Assembly (NCBI GenBank): GCA_003024985.2
Contig: PXIH01S0051390.1
Reading direction: 5' to 3' (one strand)
Source of the DNA: Euperipatoides rowelli
Taxonomy: Eukaryota; Onychophora; Udeonychophora; Euonychophora; Peripatopsidae
Length of the DNA: 11,399 nt
Of this stretch, positions 1-8,035 are shown piece by piece. The position numbers and the translations under genes are program-made. The notes under the pieces are model-generated. The model was given only the letters and a program-made list of their open reading frames with translations, was not told the DNA's origin and did not search any database. How positions within the stretch are numbered: the first letter of the stretch is position 1; each line of letters begins with the position of its first letter.

Positions 1-472
1 CCTGACATCTAGTGTTAAGTGTTAATGTTATTTTGTTTTAAGAAAAAGGAATTATGGGTAAGCGGGGTTGGCTGATGTTTTAATACCATGAGGTAGGCGA
101 TTGTTTTTTAATGTTCAAACTTTTGTTCAATAAATAATTATGTTCTTCATCTTAAATAATATTCTGTATTATATGATTAGATATTTTGCATACTTCTTTC
201 CAACAAACCCTTCAAGGTCTAACTTATCATGTCACCCATAATTGACATACTGTAGATTTGCAATGAGACAAATAAGGAAATCTACACCAGGCAACAAATT
301 TTACACAAATATTCGACATCTTTGTTCAATAGATCTTCTCTCCTGCAATTAATCACCCATCTCTTGTTTCTGAAATTTATAGAAAAAGAAAAATGATAAC
401 TTATCGTAAGATATACCATCCATATCACAGTTTACATAGGCCTATTTGAAGAATTATTAACAGCTATCTTAC
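1..472. other. AT-rich non-coding stretch, probably intron of the THAP gene
   Basis: No coding segment or repeat is recognisable on either strand. If the THAP exon at 473-576 belongs to a real gene read on the minus strand, this stretch is the start of its first intron. I looked on the minus strand here for the second half of a THAP domain (the Trp, Pro and Cys-x2-His part) and did not find it, so that exon would lie outside the window. Confidence 0.4.
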
Positions 473-576
473 CTTTCTGGTTCCTTCGGAAATCTAAAGA
501 AACTTAAATCAGGGTTTGCTCCCTTGTTATTGCAATAATTAACTGCAGAACAATGACACCCTTTTGACACTCTCAT
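473..576 (-). CDS. THAP-type zinc finger, first coding exon (partial)
   Basis: The minus-strand reading from the ATG at 576 gives 34 codons and two bases of a 35th. The peptide begins MRVSKGCHCSAVNYC and ends in DLSFFRFPKEPE(R). That is the N-terminal half of a THAP domain: clustered cysteines at residues 7, 9 and 15, then the conserved Phe-x-Phe-Pro-Lys-x-Pro-Glu block. THAP domains are C2CH zinc modules that bind DNA in animal transcription factors and in P-element-type transposases. The exon stops at AG|GTAAGA (GT at 472-471), a consensus splice donor in phase 2. The remaining Cys-His ligands are not in the window. The open frame runs upstream to 810, but that part is low complexity, so I chose the ATG at 576, which sits just before the domain as is usual. 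A host gene or a domesticated or decayed P-like transposase are both possible. Confidence 0.6.
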
Positions 577-854
577 CTTTAATAATAGTGCTGAGACATA
601 GTTTTTTTTTATCAGAGTTGTGATATTTTTTTTTTGGTAAAAGGGGAATTCCAGAAAAACAAAATTCACAATTAGTAACCCACACCTGTTCTTATCGCTA
701 GAGAGAAAAAATTTTTTGTAATTTATTATATTTTTTTTTTCTCGCTTGTAATAGTTGTATAAAAGTCTTTGCCTTAATATACAGGGATAACAAATAAATA
801 AATAATACATTAGCGAAATAGAGAATAATTAGTACCACAGTATAAGCAAAATAC

Positions 855-871
855 TTATTTATTTATTTATT
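855..871 (-). repeat. (AATA)n tail at LINE 3' end
   Basis: The plus strand reads ttatttatttatttatt; on the minus strand this is an AATA microsatellite directly after a 3' untranslated segment. Many Jockey/CR1-type LINEs end in short simple repeats of this kind, so it marks the 3' end of the element. Confidence 0.7.
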
Positions 872-1062
872 GACACTAATTCAGCAGCTTACACCTATTA
901 CATAAAAGTATAACATAAGAAATATAACAAGTTAGTGTGTATATACAATAATAATACAATATGCACAAAAAAATGAAAGTAGAAATTATTTACAAATAGT
1001 ATAGATATGTTCTTTCATTGATGTTTAGAGATCATCTCTTGAATAGTTTCTACATTCATCAT

Positions 1063-1380
1063 TTATATATTTAATAATTGTGGAGTATTATTCATGGTAT
1101 TCAGTAAATGGGGAAATATTCCAATTTTTGGGTAATTATTATAGGAGAATGGAATGTTAAAAATTAGGTTTTTCTTTAAGGCTAAATTTGGAACCTGAAT
1201 GTTAATTGTAGATAATAATTGCGTACAGTTGAGATTGGAGTGGATAACATTATAAAGAAATATAGTGTCCAAATAAATTTGTCTTGTCTTTGTTCAAGGG
1301 AGTAGAATTTGAATAAATTACTAACGTTGTGGTAACTATGCAATTGGATGTTAAACTTTAGTTGAAACTTAAATAGCGAA
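1063..1380 (-). pseudogene. LINE ORF2 C-terminal region remnant
   Basis: The minus strand at about 1063-1272 is open and reads DTIFLYNVIHSNLNC, then STINIQVPNLAL, then IGIFPHLLNTMN. This matches the conserved tail of Jockey/CR1 ORF2 proteins (SLE-x-RR-x-x-D-x-x-FLY, later a Pro-x-x-Arg-x-x-Asn-like ending). Just upstream, at about 1375-1420, a different frame reads like the TLEQINMFLR-type block that precedes it. The Cys-rich cluster often found in this region is not visible. It joins the RT remnant across stops and frameshifts. Confidence 0.65.
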
Positions 1381-2370
1381 GAAACATATTAATTTGTTCG
1401 AGGTTTTTAATCTGTACTATTGAGCAATGATTCCAGATTACAGAGACGAATTATAATTTACTTCACACCATAGGGATGTAAAATTAGTAAGATATTTACT
1501 TCTTGTTTTCAGAAAATCTATAAGCATTTTTTTATGATGTTAATTATATGATTATCAAAGATACAATTTGATGAATAAATGATGCCAAGATCACGAATAG
1601 TTTCAACTCTATTAAGTGATTTCTAATTTAGAAAGTAACTGTGTTTGGTAAAACACTTCTTTTTAGTGTGTGTTGTTATGTGACATTTGTCAATGTTCAG
1701 TGATAGACCCCATGTTACGCACCAGGCTGAAAGTTTATCAATGGATAATTGAAGGTCATGGTAGTCTTGTGGGTCTTTTATTTCTTTGTAAAATTTAAGT
1801 CGTCTGCAAACATTAAGCAACATTTAGTTAGAAGTTGGGGAATGTCGTTGATTGAGCCCTGAATCACTCCGGATCTACTATGGTTTGTAGATGACAGTTC
1901 TCCATTAAGGTACCGTAGATCTGCTGACTACTATTAGAAAGGTAGTTAGAAATCCATGCAGTGATGTTTAAACTCAGGCCAGAGTGTTCAACCGAATCAA
2001 AGGCCCTTGAAAATTCTGTGTATTTCACATCCAGTTGAGTTCGGTTTATCAATGATTTGATTATAGCTTTATTGAGAATTGCTAAGTTTGTTATCACCGA
2101 ACGACCAATATGGAACCATGCTGGGAATCAGATATAGTGTTTTTATACTTGCAGTAAATATATGATGATAATAGTTTTTCAATTATCTTGGAGATGTTGG
2201 ATATAATTGCAATTGTCGATAATTTTTGATATTATATAGATCAACCTTTTTATGCTTTGGTAGGACCCAAGATAGTTTAAGTCGATCTGGTAGGGTTCCA
2301 TGCTGAAGTGATTGGTTTATAAGATTTGTTAAAGGCTATGATATGGATTCAGCAGTGTTAATAAGTAGCG
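1380..2370 (-). pseudogene. LINE reverse transcriptase, frameshifted remnant
   Basis: In minus-strand order: a segment near 2265-2340 reads like the finger region (LINQSLQHGTLPDRLK); near 2155-2250 comes the NYR...ISNISKIIEKLL block, with a one-base frameshift inside; then QHG at about 2115-2125 and GRSVITNLA across a second frameshift; then QLDVKYTEFSRAFDSVEH (about 1980-2040), which holds the first catalytic Asp region. SGVIQGS follows at about 1865, but the usual hydrophobic stretch between it and INDIPQLL is missing, implying an in-frame deletion of roughly ten codons. The catalytic FADD box is intact at 1799-1810, followed by another frameshift and KFYKEIKDPQD. WCVTWGLSLNIDKC continues at about 1690-1735. 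Motifs and order are those of Jockey/CR1-type RT. The product would be non-functional. Confidence 0.85.
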
Positions 2371-2394
2371 TTGTACTTATTTATACTGTGTTAG

Positions 2395-2580
2395 TATTCC
2401 TTAGTCTGCGCCAGGATCGCTATTAAATGCGCGCACAAGTTCAACTGGCAAAATCGACCGAAACTTCGCTACTGTCTTGATACTTATACTGTGGTAGAAC
2501 CGCAAGACAGACTGACACAAGTCTGCAGAAGTTCCGTCCAAAACGCATTGGCTCTGACGTAAAGAATGAAATTAACTCGA
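2395..2580. other. CpG-richer patch of unknown origin
   Basis: This stretch has clearly more G, C and CpG than its surroundings (gcgcgc, tcgaccg, ttcgct). No ORF, tRNA or known repeat is recognised in it. The 14-mer cttatactgtggta at 2483-2496 resembles ttatactgtgtta at 2381-2393, so related strings bracket part of the patch. It could be an old promoter, a SINE body or part of a DNA transposon; I cannot choose between them. Confidence 0.35.
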
Positions 2581-3452
2581 AAGAACCAAGTTAAAGTTGA
2601 ATAGAACTCAAATTTATTCTGGTTATTTCAACATTAAAATAAGACAATAACAAAAGTAGGAGTAAAGCATTATACAGGAACATGGTGAAAAAAATGTAGG
2701 TTGTCCTCTCACCAATAAATTGTTTTTCGCACAAGTCTGCCTACATTACAGGAACTATTATATGAAAACGGTAAAGTTCGACCTTTATATATATGTTTTA
2801 ACGTTATTAACCGTAATAAGGAGATAAGAGTGGATAAACACTGAATGACAAAATACTAGCATCCTCACGTGAAGGTGGCTAAACCTGAAATTATATAAAC
2901 AAACGGAGTGACATCCATGTGTTTACAATGCTAAATAATTATAAATAACTGATCAAAGTTAAAATACTTGCAATCCTAAAACTAAATTCATCCTAATTGA
3001 AATGTAATTTTCAAATTTGCATTTAGGGAAAAGGCTCAAGAAAAAAATAAATCTAAAACATGAGAGATCCTGTGTTAAGGAATGGTTAATCTACTAATGG
3101 ATCTTTCTGATCACAATCTTAACAATACAAGCAAAAAAAAATTTAGAAAGACAAGAACAGAGATAAAAATCTTACCTGAGGTTATTTACAGTGTATAGTA
3201 TATTGTTGATTGCCTTTTTTAATATACAGTATATTAGTAATTGTGTCGACAGTGTTTAAGTGAATAATTTAAAATAAAATACTCTTACACAATTGACATT
3301 TACAGTAATAACTCAAAAATGATAATTTATTTTAAAAAAAAGTAGACAATGTATATGAAAGGAGCTCGTGTTGAGTATCTTAAATAAATAATAGAAATTA
3401 GTCAGATTATTTTATACATTGGTGGTCAGCTTAAAATAATTTAATATGATAA
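2581..3452. other. AT-rich intergenic DNA, nothing recognised
   Basis: Both strands are full of stops and short homopolymers. I see no coding motif, terminal repeat or RNA gene. A perfect TCACGTGA palindrome (E-box-like) at 2865-2872 is the only motif of note and may be chance. Confidence 0.5.
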
Positions 3453-3530
3453 CCAAAATAAAACGAATGACTCCAAAATAAAGCGAACGACTCCAAAATA
3501 AAATGAACAACTCCAAAAATAAAGTTGACT
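3453..3530 (+). repeat. 20-bp tandem repeat, about 3.9 copies
   Basis: Units start at 3453, 3473, 3493 and 3513. The first three share the frame ccaaaataaa-x-x-gaa-x-x-act and are each exactly 20 bp; the last is diverged and 18 bp. Divergence among copies is at the CpG/TpG-prone positions (acgaat, gcgaac, atgaac), which suggests an older minisatellite decaying by C-to-T change. Confidence 0.85.
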
Positions 3531-4129
3531 GGGAAAAGTTTGAGATTAAGACTCCAATTAAATTTAACTTAATAAAAGCTCTGTTGTATCCTATATATTT
3601 ATTTATTTATTAATCCATTTTTTTTAATGTTCTATACAAGTAATGATGTTTTTTTTTTAAAAAAAAAAACTTTTTATCTATTGTTTGATTTTTGCTTAAA
3701 ATCATTTTTAAAGCCTAGATCTTTTCATAACATTTCAAGTGTATATTGAGTGCTAGTTTTTAATTGCCATTGGAGAATTTATAAAAATATTCTACTATGT
3801 ATAAACTATTGTGAAATTTTCAGTCAGAAGTTTGCCTTTTGTATGCCCTGACACAGGATTAAACTATCCCATAATTCACATTAACAATTGTATGTCTCCT
3901 TGCATTTTGTACACGGTAAATATACAGTAGTTTAATATACAGTATAAAATAATTATAAAATGGAAAAAAAAATGACATTGCTACGAGTTTTTATTTCATT
4001 ACAGTTTTAATATTTACTGTATAATAATATTGTTAATGGGAATGCTGGGATACCTGTGTTAATGATAAAAATTTGTATTCATCAAACAATATTAGTTGCT
4101 GACAAAATCTTTGACTTTTGTAATGTTTC
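3531..4129. other. AT-rich intergenic DNA with homopolymer hairpin
   Basis: No gene is visible. A T10-A11 tract at 3649-3669 can fold back on itself, and a ttta-type microsatellite lies at about 3595-3612, possibly the tail of a lost LINE on the minus strand. Two ATACAGTA-type strings lie at about 3923 and 3937. Confidence 0.45.
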
Positions 4130-4137
4130 CTCTAAAT

Positions 4138-4774
4138 CAGTGTTTCCCAAACTGGGTTCCATGAGGTGCACACTAAGGTTACATGGGAAAGTTACATCAC
4201 AATATTTGATTATTAAAAAAAAAAGGGATAACAAAATATTTAAACATTGATGGATTGTAAGTAGGCCTACATTAATGTGTACCTGAATGCAGAATGTAAA
4301 ACACCACTGAGAAGATATTCTGGGGCAGTGCACGAGAACTCAAACAAGTGCTAGTGGAGCCATATTGATGGATTGTAAGAACAGCAATATGTACCTGACT
4401 GCAGAAGGTAAAATACCACAGAAGATATTCTGGGGCAGTGCACGAGAACTTAAGTGCTAGTGGAGCCATATTGATGAATTGTAAGTACAGCAATGTGTAC
4501 CTGACTGCAAAAGCTAAAACACCACTGAAGATATTCTGGGGCAGTGCACGAGAACTGAAACAAGTGCTAGTGGAGCCATATTAATGGATTGTAAGTACAG
4601 CAATGTGTACCAGGCTACAGAAACTAAAACAGCACAGAGAAGATATTCTGGGGCAATGCACAAGAACTTAAGTGCTAGTGGAGCCATATTGCGGTCAAAG
4701 CTTTATATTGGGGTTCCGAAAATTATAACCGTGGTTAAAAGGGTTCCGTGGCTAAATTTAGTTGGGAAACACTG
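4138..4774. mobile_element. Non-autonomous hAT transposon (MITE), complete
   Basis: The element is bounded by 13-bp perfect terminal inverted repeats: cagtgtttcccaa at 4138-4150 and ttgggaaacactg at 4762-4774. An identical 8-bp target duplication, ctctaaat, lies at 4130-4137 and 4775-4782. Termini of the form CAGTGTTTCCCAA with an 8-bp duplication are diagnostic of the hAT superfamily. At 637 bp with no transposase ORF it must have been moved in trans by an autonomous relative. The subterminal regions also pair weakly (gggttccatgagg on the left, ggttccgtggc on the right). Most of the interior is a four-copy tandem array. The perfect target duplication suggests a fairly recent insertion. Confidence 0.93.
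4246..4687 (+). repeat. Internal tandem array of the hAT MITE, four units of 106-118 bp
   Basis: Units run 4246-4363, 4364-4469, 4470-4579 and 4580-4687. Each starts with att-(g/a)-atg-(g/a)-attgtaag, has gaagatattctggggca near its centre, and ends with agtgctagtggagccat. Length differences come from small indels, for example a taggcctacatt insertion in unit 1 and loss of caaac in units 2 and 4. The array fills about 70% of the transposon. Confidence 0.93.
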
Positions 4775-4782
4775 CTCTAAAT

Positions 4783-5390
4783 AGTTGTCCATATAAAGTA
4801 GAGGAATACCTGCCTTTATCCAGTAAAATAACACTTGTTCTTTGTTTTCACTACAAATAGCACAACAAAACTGAAACTTCTCCACAAAATTATTAGTATT
4901 TCATGTACCTGCACCCAAGCCAAAACGTAAATATTCTCGATGATTGCATTTGCTGCATGAAAGTTGGCAACTTTAAAATTAATGTTTTTACAAACCTTTA
5001 GCATCAACGTTTGTCACCGACAGTCGACGACAAATGTTGCTTTGATGGATACAATCATATTTCTTATAAATGTAGTATAACTTATACAATATTTGTAAGG
5101 AATATTAATCTCTAAATTTTGAAGTAAAAATAAATCTAACTCAGCGAAGTTAAAAATTGCAATTCATAAGACCTTTGAAAGGTCGCATTTCACCATAAAT
5201 TTTGTAAAGGGGGAAAAAAACAAGTCAAATAGACTACTAGAGAAACAAAATTTAGGCCTTGGTAATTTATTGTGAATACATGAAAGAGTGAGGAGTTTAT
5301 TAAATGCTTTCTTAGTTAATTCATGAACTTTATGTGGAACATTTTTCTCAGGCATATTTTGTGAACTTTTCAACAACGTGAACATTTATA
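4783..5390. other. Intergenic DNA, nothing recognised
   Basis: Short open stretches exist on the minus strand (4816-5007, 5164-5385), but their translations match no family I recognise and have the composition of chance ORFs. An imperfect 25-bp palindrome lies at 5010-5034. Its left side directly flanks the hAT target duplication. Confidence 0.45.
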
Positions 5391-5422
5391 GAAAATTATT
5401 GTTAACGGCTTGTGGTCCGTAA
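5391..5422 (-). repeat. Displaced 32-bp copy of the gypsy RNase H segment
   Basis: The 32 bases from gaaaattatt to gtccgtaa here are identical to 7460-7491, inside the RNase H domain of the gypsy element, in the same orientation. In the gypsy copy they encode the TDHKPLT block. Sequence on either side is unrelated in the two places. A 32-bp exact match is far beyond chance in 11 kb. Confidence 0.85.
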
Positions 5423-5499
5423 TTGGAAATTTAAAACTACCGTAGGCTTCACTTTTCTTCTTCTTTTGTTTATAAAGGTATTTAATTTTGTAATGGTTA

Positions 5500-5840
5500 G
5501 ATTTTTCACAGTACGTATTGATGTTCTGGTCTAACTGTATCCTGAGATGACAATGAAGTTAACCTAAATCTTTCATTTGGAATTTTTCACTAAGTTCTTG
5601 TTTTATTTGTATCGTTTGTTGCTACGATAAGATTGTCTACATAGACTATTATTATAAGTTCACCTGTTCCATCTCTCATTTTGTATACACATTTATCCAA
5701 GTTCAATTGTTTCAAACCTAATTGCTTTAAGCTATTTTCCAGTTTCTTATACCATTGATGGCCAGCTTGCCGTAAGCGTAGAGTGATTTGCGTAATAAGA
5801 AAACTCTGTCTCTTTCTGATTTTTCTTCAAACCCTTTGGC
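5500..5840 (-). pseudogene. Ty1/copia-type reverse transcriptase fragment
   Basis: The minus strand from about 5838 reads KGFEEKSERDRVFLLRKSLY, then, after a one-base frameshift, LRQAGHQWYKKLENSLKQLG, then LDKCVYKMRDGTGELIIIVY, VDNLIVATN, a second frameshift, and LSEKFQMKDLG near 5560-5590. The order KKSLYGLKQ...WY, D-x-C-V, YVDD, KF-x-MKDLG is specific to copia (Pseudoviridae-type) RT and unlike the gypsy RT next door. The catalytic YVDD is changed to YVDN at about 5635-5645. The region below 5500 is no longer recognisable. The upstream part of the RT is missing because the gypsy LTR begins two bases beyond it, so the gypsy probably inserted here. Confidence 0.85.
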
Positions 5841-5842
5841 TT

Positions 5843-6017
5843 TGTTGTGTCTTTAATAAAAAGGGTAAAGACAAATTCATTAGAACAGCTAATTCATATT
5901 TTATTGGAACATTCTAGAAACATAATGCATTTACATATACAGTATCTCCGGTGCAAGCAATCTTGTGCTGTATGTTAAATACATCACAATCTTGTGTTGC
6001 ATAGTAAATACATCACA
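5843..6017 (-). repeat. Gypsy 3' LTR
   Basis: On the minus strand it starts TGTGATG at 6017, right after the polypurine tract, and ends GACACAACA at 5843, so it has the expected TG...CA ends and is about 175 bp. Positions 5843-5951 align with 9806-9918. It holds a 29-bp tandem duplication (5958-5986, 5987-6015) in the part that the other LTR lacks. Confidence 0.85.
5958..6015 (-). repeat. 29-bp tandem duplication inside the 3' LTR
   Basis: Two units beginning caatcttgtg and ending taaatacatca lie head to tail, differing at only a few positions. By position they fall in the U3 part of the LTR, where duplicated promoter or enhancer elements are common in retroelements. Confidence 0.8.
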
Positions 6018-6036
6018 ATTATCTCCCTAACCCTTA
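6018..6036 (-). other. Polypurine tract region (second-strand primer site)
   Basis: The minus strand reads AAGGGTTAGGGAGATAAT immediately before the LTR start, just after the end of the integrase frame. A purine-rich run next to the 3' LTR is where plus-strand DNA synthesis starts in LTR elements. The TT interruption suggests decay or a weak tract. Confidence 0.6.
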
Positions 6037-6510
6037 AGTTAAGTTGAGGCTGTGCGGAGGTTTGTGAGGCCTTGTAGAGTACCTTAAGGGTTTCGGAGAG
6101 TTCTGTTCTTGTAGTCCTAGCTCCAGTAGTTGGATTGCTGCCTGTCGGTTTTCCGGTGATGTCTCATGGCTAACATTGGCTCGATGAGTCCATTCATTCA
6201 GTGATGCATTGTGTGGTGTGTTATGGTTGGGAGGTAGATGATACAGGCAGAGTTGGTCCATGTGTCTTTTCATCATCAAAATCAATTTCAAATGTCACTG
6301 GACTTAGGATTTTGGTAATCGTTCCTGTAATCCATTTATCCGCTCCCGAGTTAAGAAAAGTTTTGAAAGCACTTTCTGGCCTATTTCAAATTTTCTTTTA
6401 AAGGCTACATATGGTGCATGATTTATTCGCTCTAGCCTAGTGCGTTTCTACCTAAAAGCATTGATGCGGATGTTTGCCCCAACGTAGTGTGTGGGGTGGT
6501 CCTATAAGTA
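6034..6510 (-). pseudogene. Gypsy integrase C-terminal region
   Basis: Minus-strand pieces at about 6290-6360 read SGADKWITGTITKILSPVTF, the W-x-x-G-x-I-x-x-x-x-G/S-P-x-x-(Y/F) pattern of the integrase C-terminal module that precedes the end of gypsy pol. At 6034-6140 comes PKPLRYSTRPHKPPHSLNL and a stop, the basic Pro-rich ending (R-x-S-x-R-x-x-x-P-x-x-L-x-L) common to animal gypsy Pol proteins. The pieces lie in different frames, so at least one frameshift separates them. The stop falls next to the polypurine tract, as expected. Confidence 0.75.
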
Positions 6511-6519
6511 AATAAAAGA

Positions 6520-6885
6520 TCATTGATCTGTAACTGTAGTGGCACTTTCGCATTTGGGTAAGCTTTTTATAATGTCTACAAACTTCTCGGCTTGACCGTT
6601 TGAGGCTGGGTGATGTTGCGCACTTTTGGTCTGCTTATCCCTCTGTTGGTGCAGAAAGTTTGGAATTCTTTTGACGTGAACTTTGTGTCGTTTTCCGATG
6701 TGTTTAGGGTACCCAAAACGAGTGTACTCAAGTACGTACATAACTGAATGGGTGTCGGGTCTAGTTAGTATTTGTACCTTTGCCAACTTTGAGAAAGCGT
6801 CCACTGTGACCAGGTACATTTTATTACGATATTGTCCATGAGGCCGATGTGTAACCTCTCCCTGGGAGCTCCTGGACTTACCCAA
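6520..6885 (-). pseudogene. Gypsy integrase catalytic core, damaged
   Basis: The minus-strand frame carries NKMYLVTVDAFSKLAKV, then SVMYVLEYTRFGYPKHI, then HHPASNGQAEKFVDIIK. This is the DDE core order: the SKW-like block, the x-F-G-x-P block, and the NG-x-AE block that carries the catalytic Glu. The DNG-x-x-F motif that should follow YPKHI and supply the second catalytic Asp is missing, replaced by an unrelated Lys/Arg-rich run, and the W-x-x-D-x-x-GP start (first Asp) is not recognisable. The core could not act as an integrase. Confidence 0.87.
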
Positions 6886-7330
6886 TGGTGGATGGGAATT
6901 TTAAGGGGGTCCCTTGCTTGCATAGACACTGATGGCGACTGCGAGTTATGTTTTCATAACTCGCAATATGTTGATGTTGGGCCATCAACATATTGCTCTG
7001 GGAAGCAACTTCATTTTCACTACCCCAGTGTGGTGTCTGGAGTTCTTTTAATACATGTGGTCTGAGTGATGCTTGTATGATCACCTTAAGACCCCACAGT
7101 AAACATCCATCATGAATGGCAAACTGGTAGCATTTTAATTTAAAATGTGGGAAAGGGTTGTTCTTAGTTTTATTCCTTGGCCAGCCGTGTTTTATATATT
7201 CCATAATTTTACTTAGCTCAATGTCCTTTTGAGTTGCACTAGCAATGTCTTCAGCTGACCACGGGAAATCTTCAACTATAGCAAGTTTATTTTCCATTTC
7301 ATCATCCTGCGAACGTATATCTCATATAGG
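6878..7330 (-). pseudogene. Gypsy integrase N-terminal (zinc-binding) region
   Basis: The minus-strand frame includes DIASATQKDIELSKIMEYIK, then the DGCLLWGLKVIIQASLRPHV block, then LKELQTPHWGS. The latter two match the (D/N)GLL-x-x-G-x-R-x-x-x-P-x-x-L-x-x-x-x-L-x-x-H-x-x-H-x-G run that opens the HHCC domain of gypsy integrases; here the first His of the pair is replaced (QTPHWG). The following part is rearranged by two perfect hairpins (6940-6996) and the Cys pair is not clear. A linker from RNase H ending NANADVLSRLPI lies just upstream at about 7325-7380. Confidence 0.82.
6940..6996. repeat. Two adjacent perfect hairpins within integrase
   Basis: Hairpin A has 11-bp arms at 6940-6950 and 6955-6965 around a tttt loop. 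Hairpin B has 14-bp arms at 6963-6976 and 6983-6996 around a 6-base loop. They overlap by three bases. Neither is expected from the integrase coding pattern. Confidence 0.9.
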
Positions 7331-8000
7331 CAGTCTTGAAAGTACATCTGCATTAGCATTCTTTGACGGTTTATAGATAGTCATGTGTATGCTGCTAATA
7401 ACATTGTTCATCTTTGTAGTCGTGACACTGCTAAAGGCGGTATTTCTTTATTTGCATTTGAAAATTATTGTTAACGGCTTGTGGTCCGTAAACAATGTGA
7501 ATTTTCGACCAAAAATAAATTTATGAAATTTTTTGACTGCATAAGACAATACTTTTAAAGCTTCTTTATCAAGCTGTGAATAATTCTTTTCATTTTCTTG
7601 CAAGGAATGTGTGTCAAACATGATTGATTTTTCACTACCATCACTAAAACGATGACAAAACAGGACCTAAACCCCAAGGAGATGTATCCGAAGCTACTAC
7701 TATTGGTAGCGAAGGGTTATAGTACGTTAGTAAATTGTTTGACGTTACTTGCTTTTTAATTGACTCAAATTGTTTAATAGTGTCTAAGTCCCATTCCCAA
7801 TTAGCGTCTTTGCATAAAAGTTTATTGAGCAGGTTTGTTTTACTAGAAAGCTCTGGAATGAATTTTCTAATAATGTATTAGTCCTAGAAAGGATCTAAGT
7901 TCGTCTACATTCTTAGGTTGTGGTGCTTCAAGCATATCCTTTATTTTATAGGAGGTGGGGCGTTTCCCTTCTGCATCATTTTTATGTGTCATAAGTATTC
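7325..8000 (-). pseudogene. Gypsy RT connection and RNase H domain
   Basis: Minus-strand blocks in order: MLEAPQPKNVDELRSFLGLI (about 7870-7930), the start of the RT connection; WEWDLDTIKQFESIKK (about 7745-7795); LPIVVASDTSPWGLG (about 7670-7715), with the first RNase H Asp; NYSQLDKEALKVLSYAVKKF (about 7525-7585); FGRKFTLFTDHKPLT (about 7470-7515), with the later catalytic Asp of TDHK; and YKPSKNANADVLSRLPI near 7325-7380. This is the full set of gypsy RNase H landmarks and the best preserved part of the element. Frameshifts occur after FLGLIHYY and around the DGS-x-x-P-like block at about 7630-7660, and a stop follows FKCK at about 7452-7455. Confidence 0.88.
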
Positions 8001-8035
8001 TGTTAGTTCTTTAAAAAATTCACATTTCTCTAAAT

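Larger units (their letters stand above)
852..2383 (-). mobile_element. 5'-truncated Jockey/CR1-like LINE (non-LTR retrotransposon)
   Basis: Minus-strand fragments in order (high to low coordinate) match the thumb-to-palm order of a LINE reverse transcriptase and its C-terminal region, followed by a 3' tail of AATA repeats at 855-871. No endonuclease domain or ORF1 is present, so the copy is truncated at its 5' end near 2375-2383, typical of abortive target-primed insertion. The string tacttattta occurs at 852-861 and 2374-2383 and could be the target-site duplication, although it overlaps the tail sequence and is therefore ambiguous. Frameshifts and a deletion show it is dead. Confidence 0.8.

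Noticed and set aside
4056-4784. Short ORFs on both strands across the hAT element
   Set aside because: They fall within the MITE and its tandem units, repeat the same translation per unit, and match no protein family; they are by-products of the repeat.
5164-5385. Minus-strand ORF of 73 codons
   Set aside because: No recognisable family, no splice or start context, and the length is expected by chance.
6201-7065. Plus-strand ORFs at 6201-6401 and 6832-7065
   Set aside because: They lie opposite recognisable gypsy integrase coding on the minus strand and have no motif of their own.
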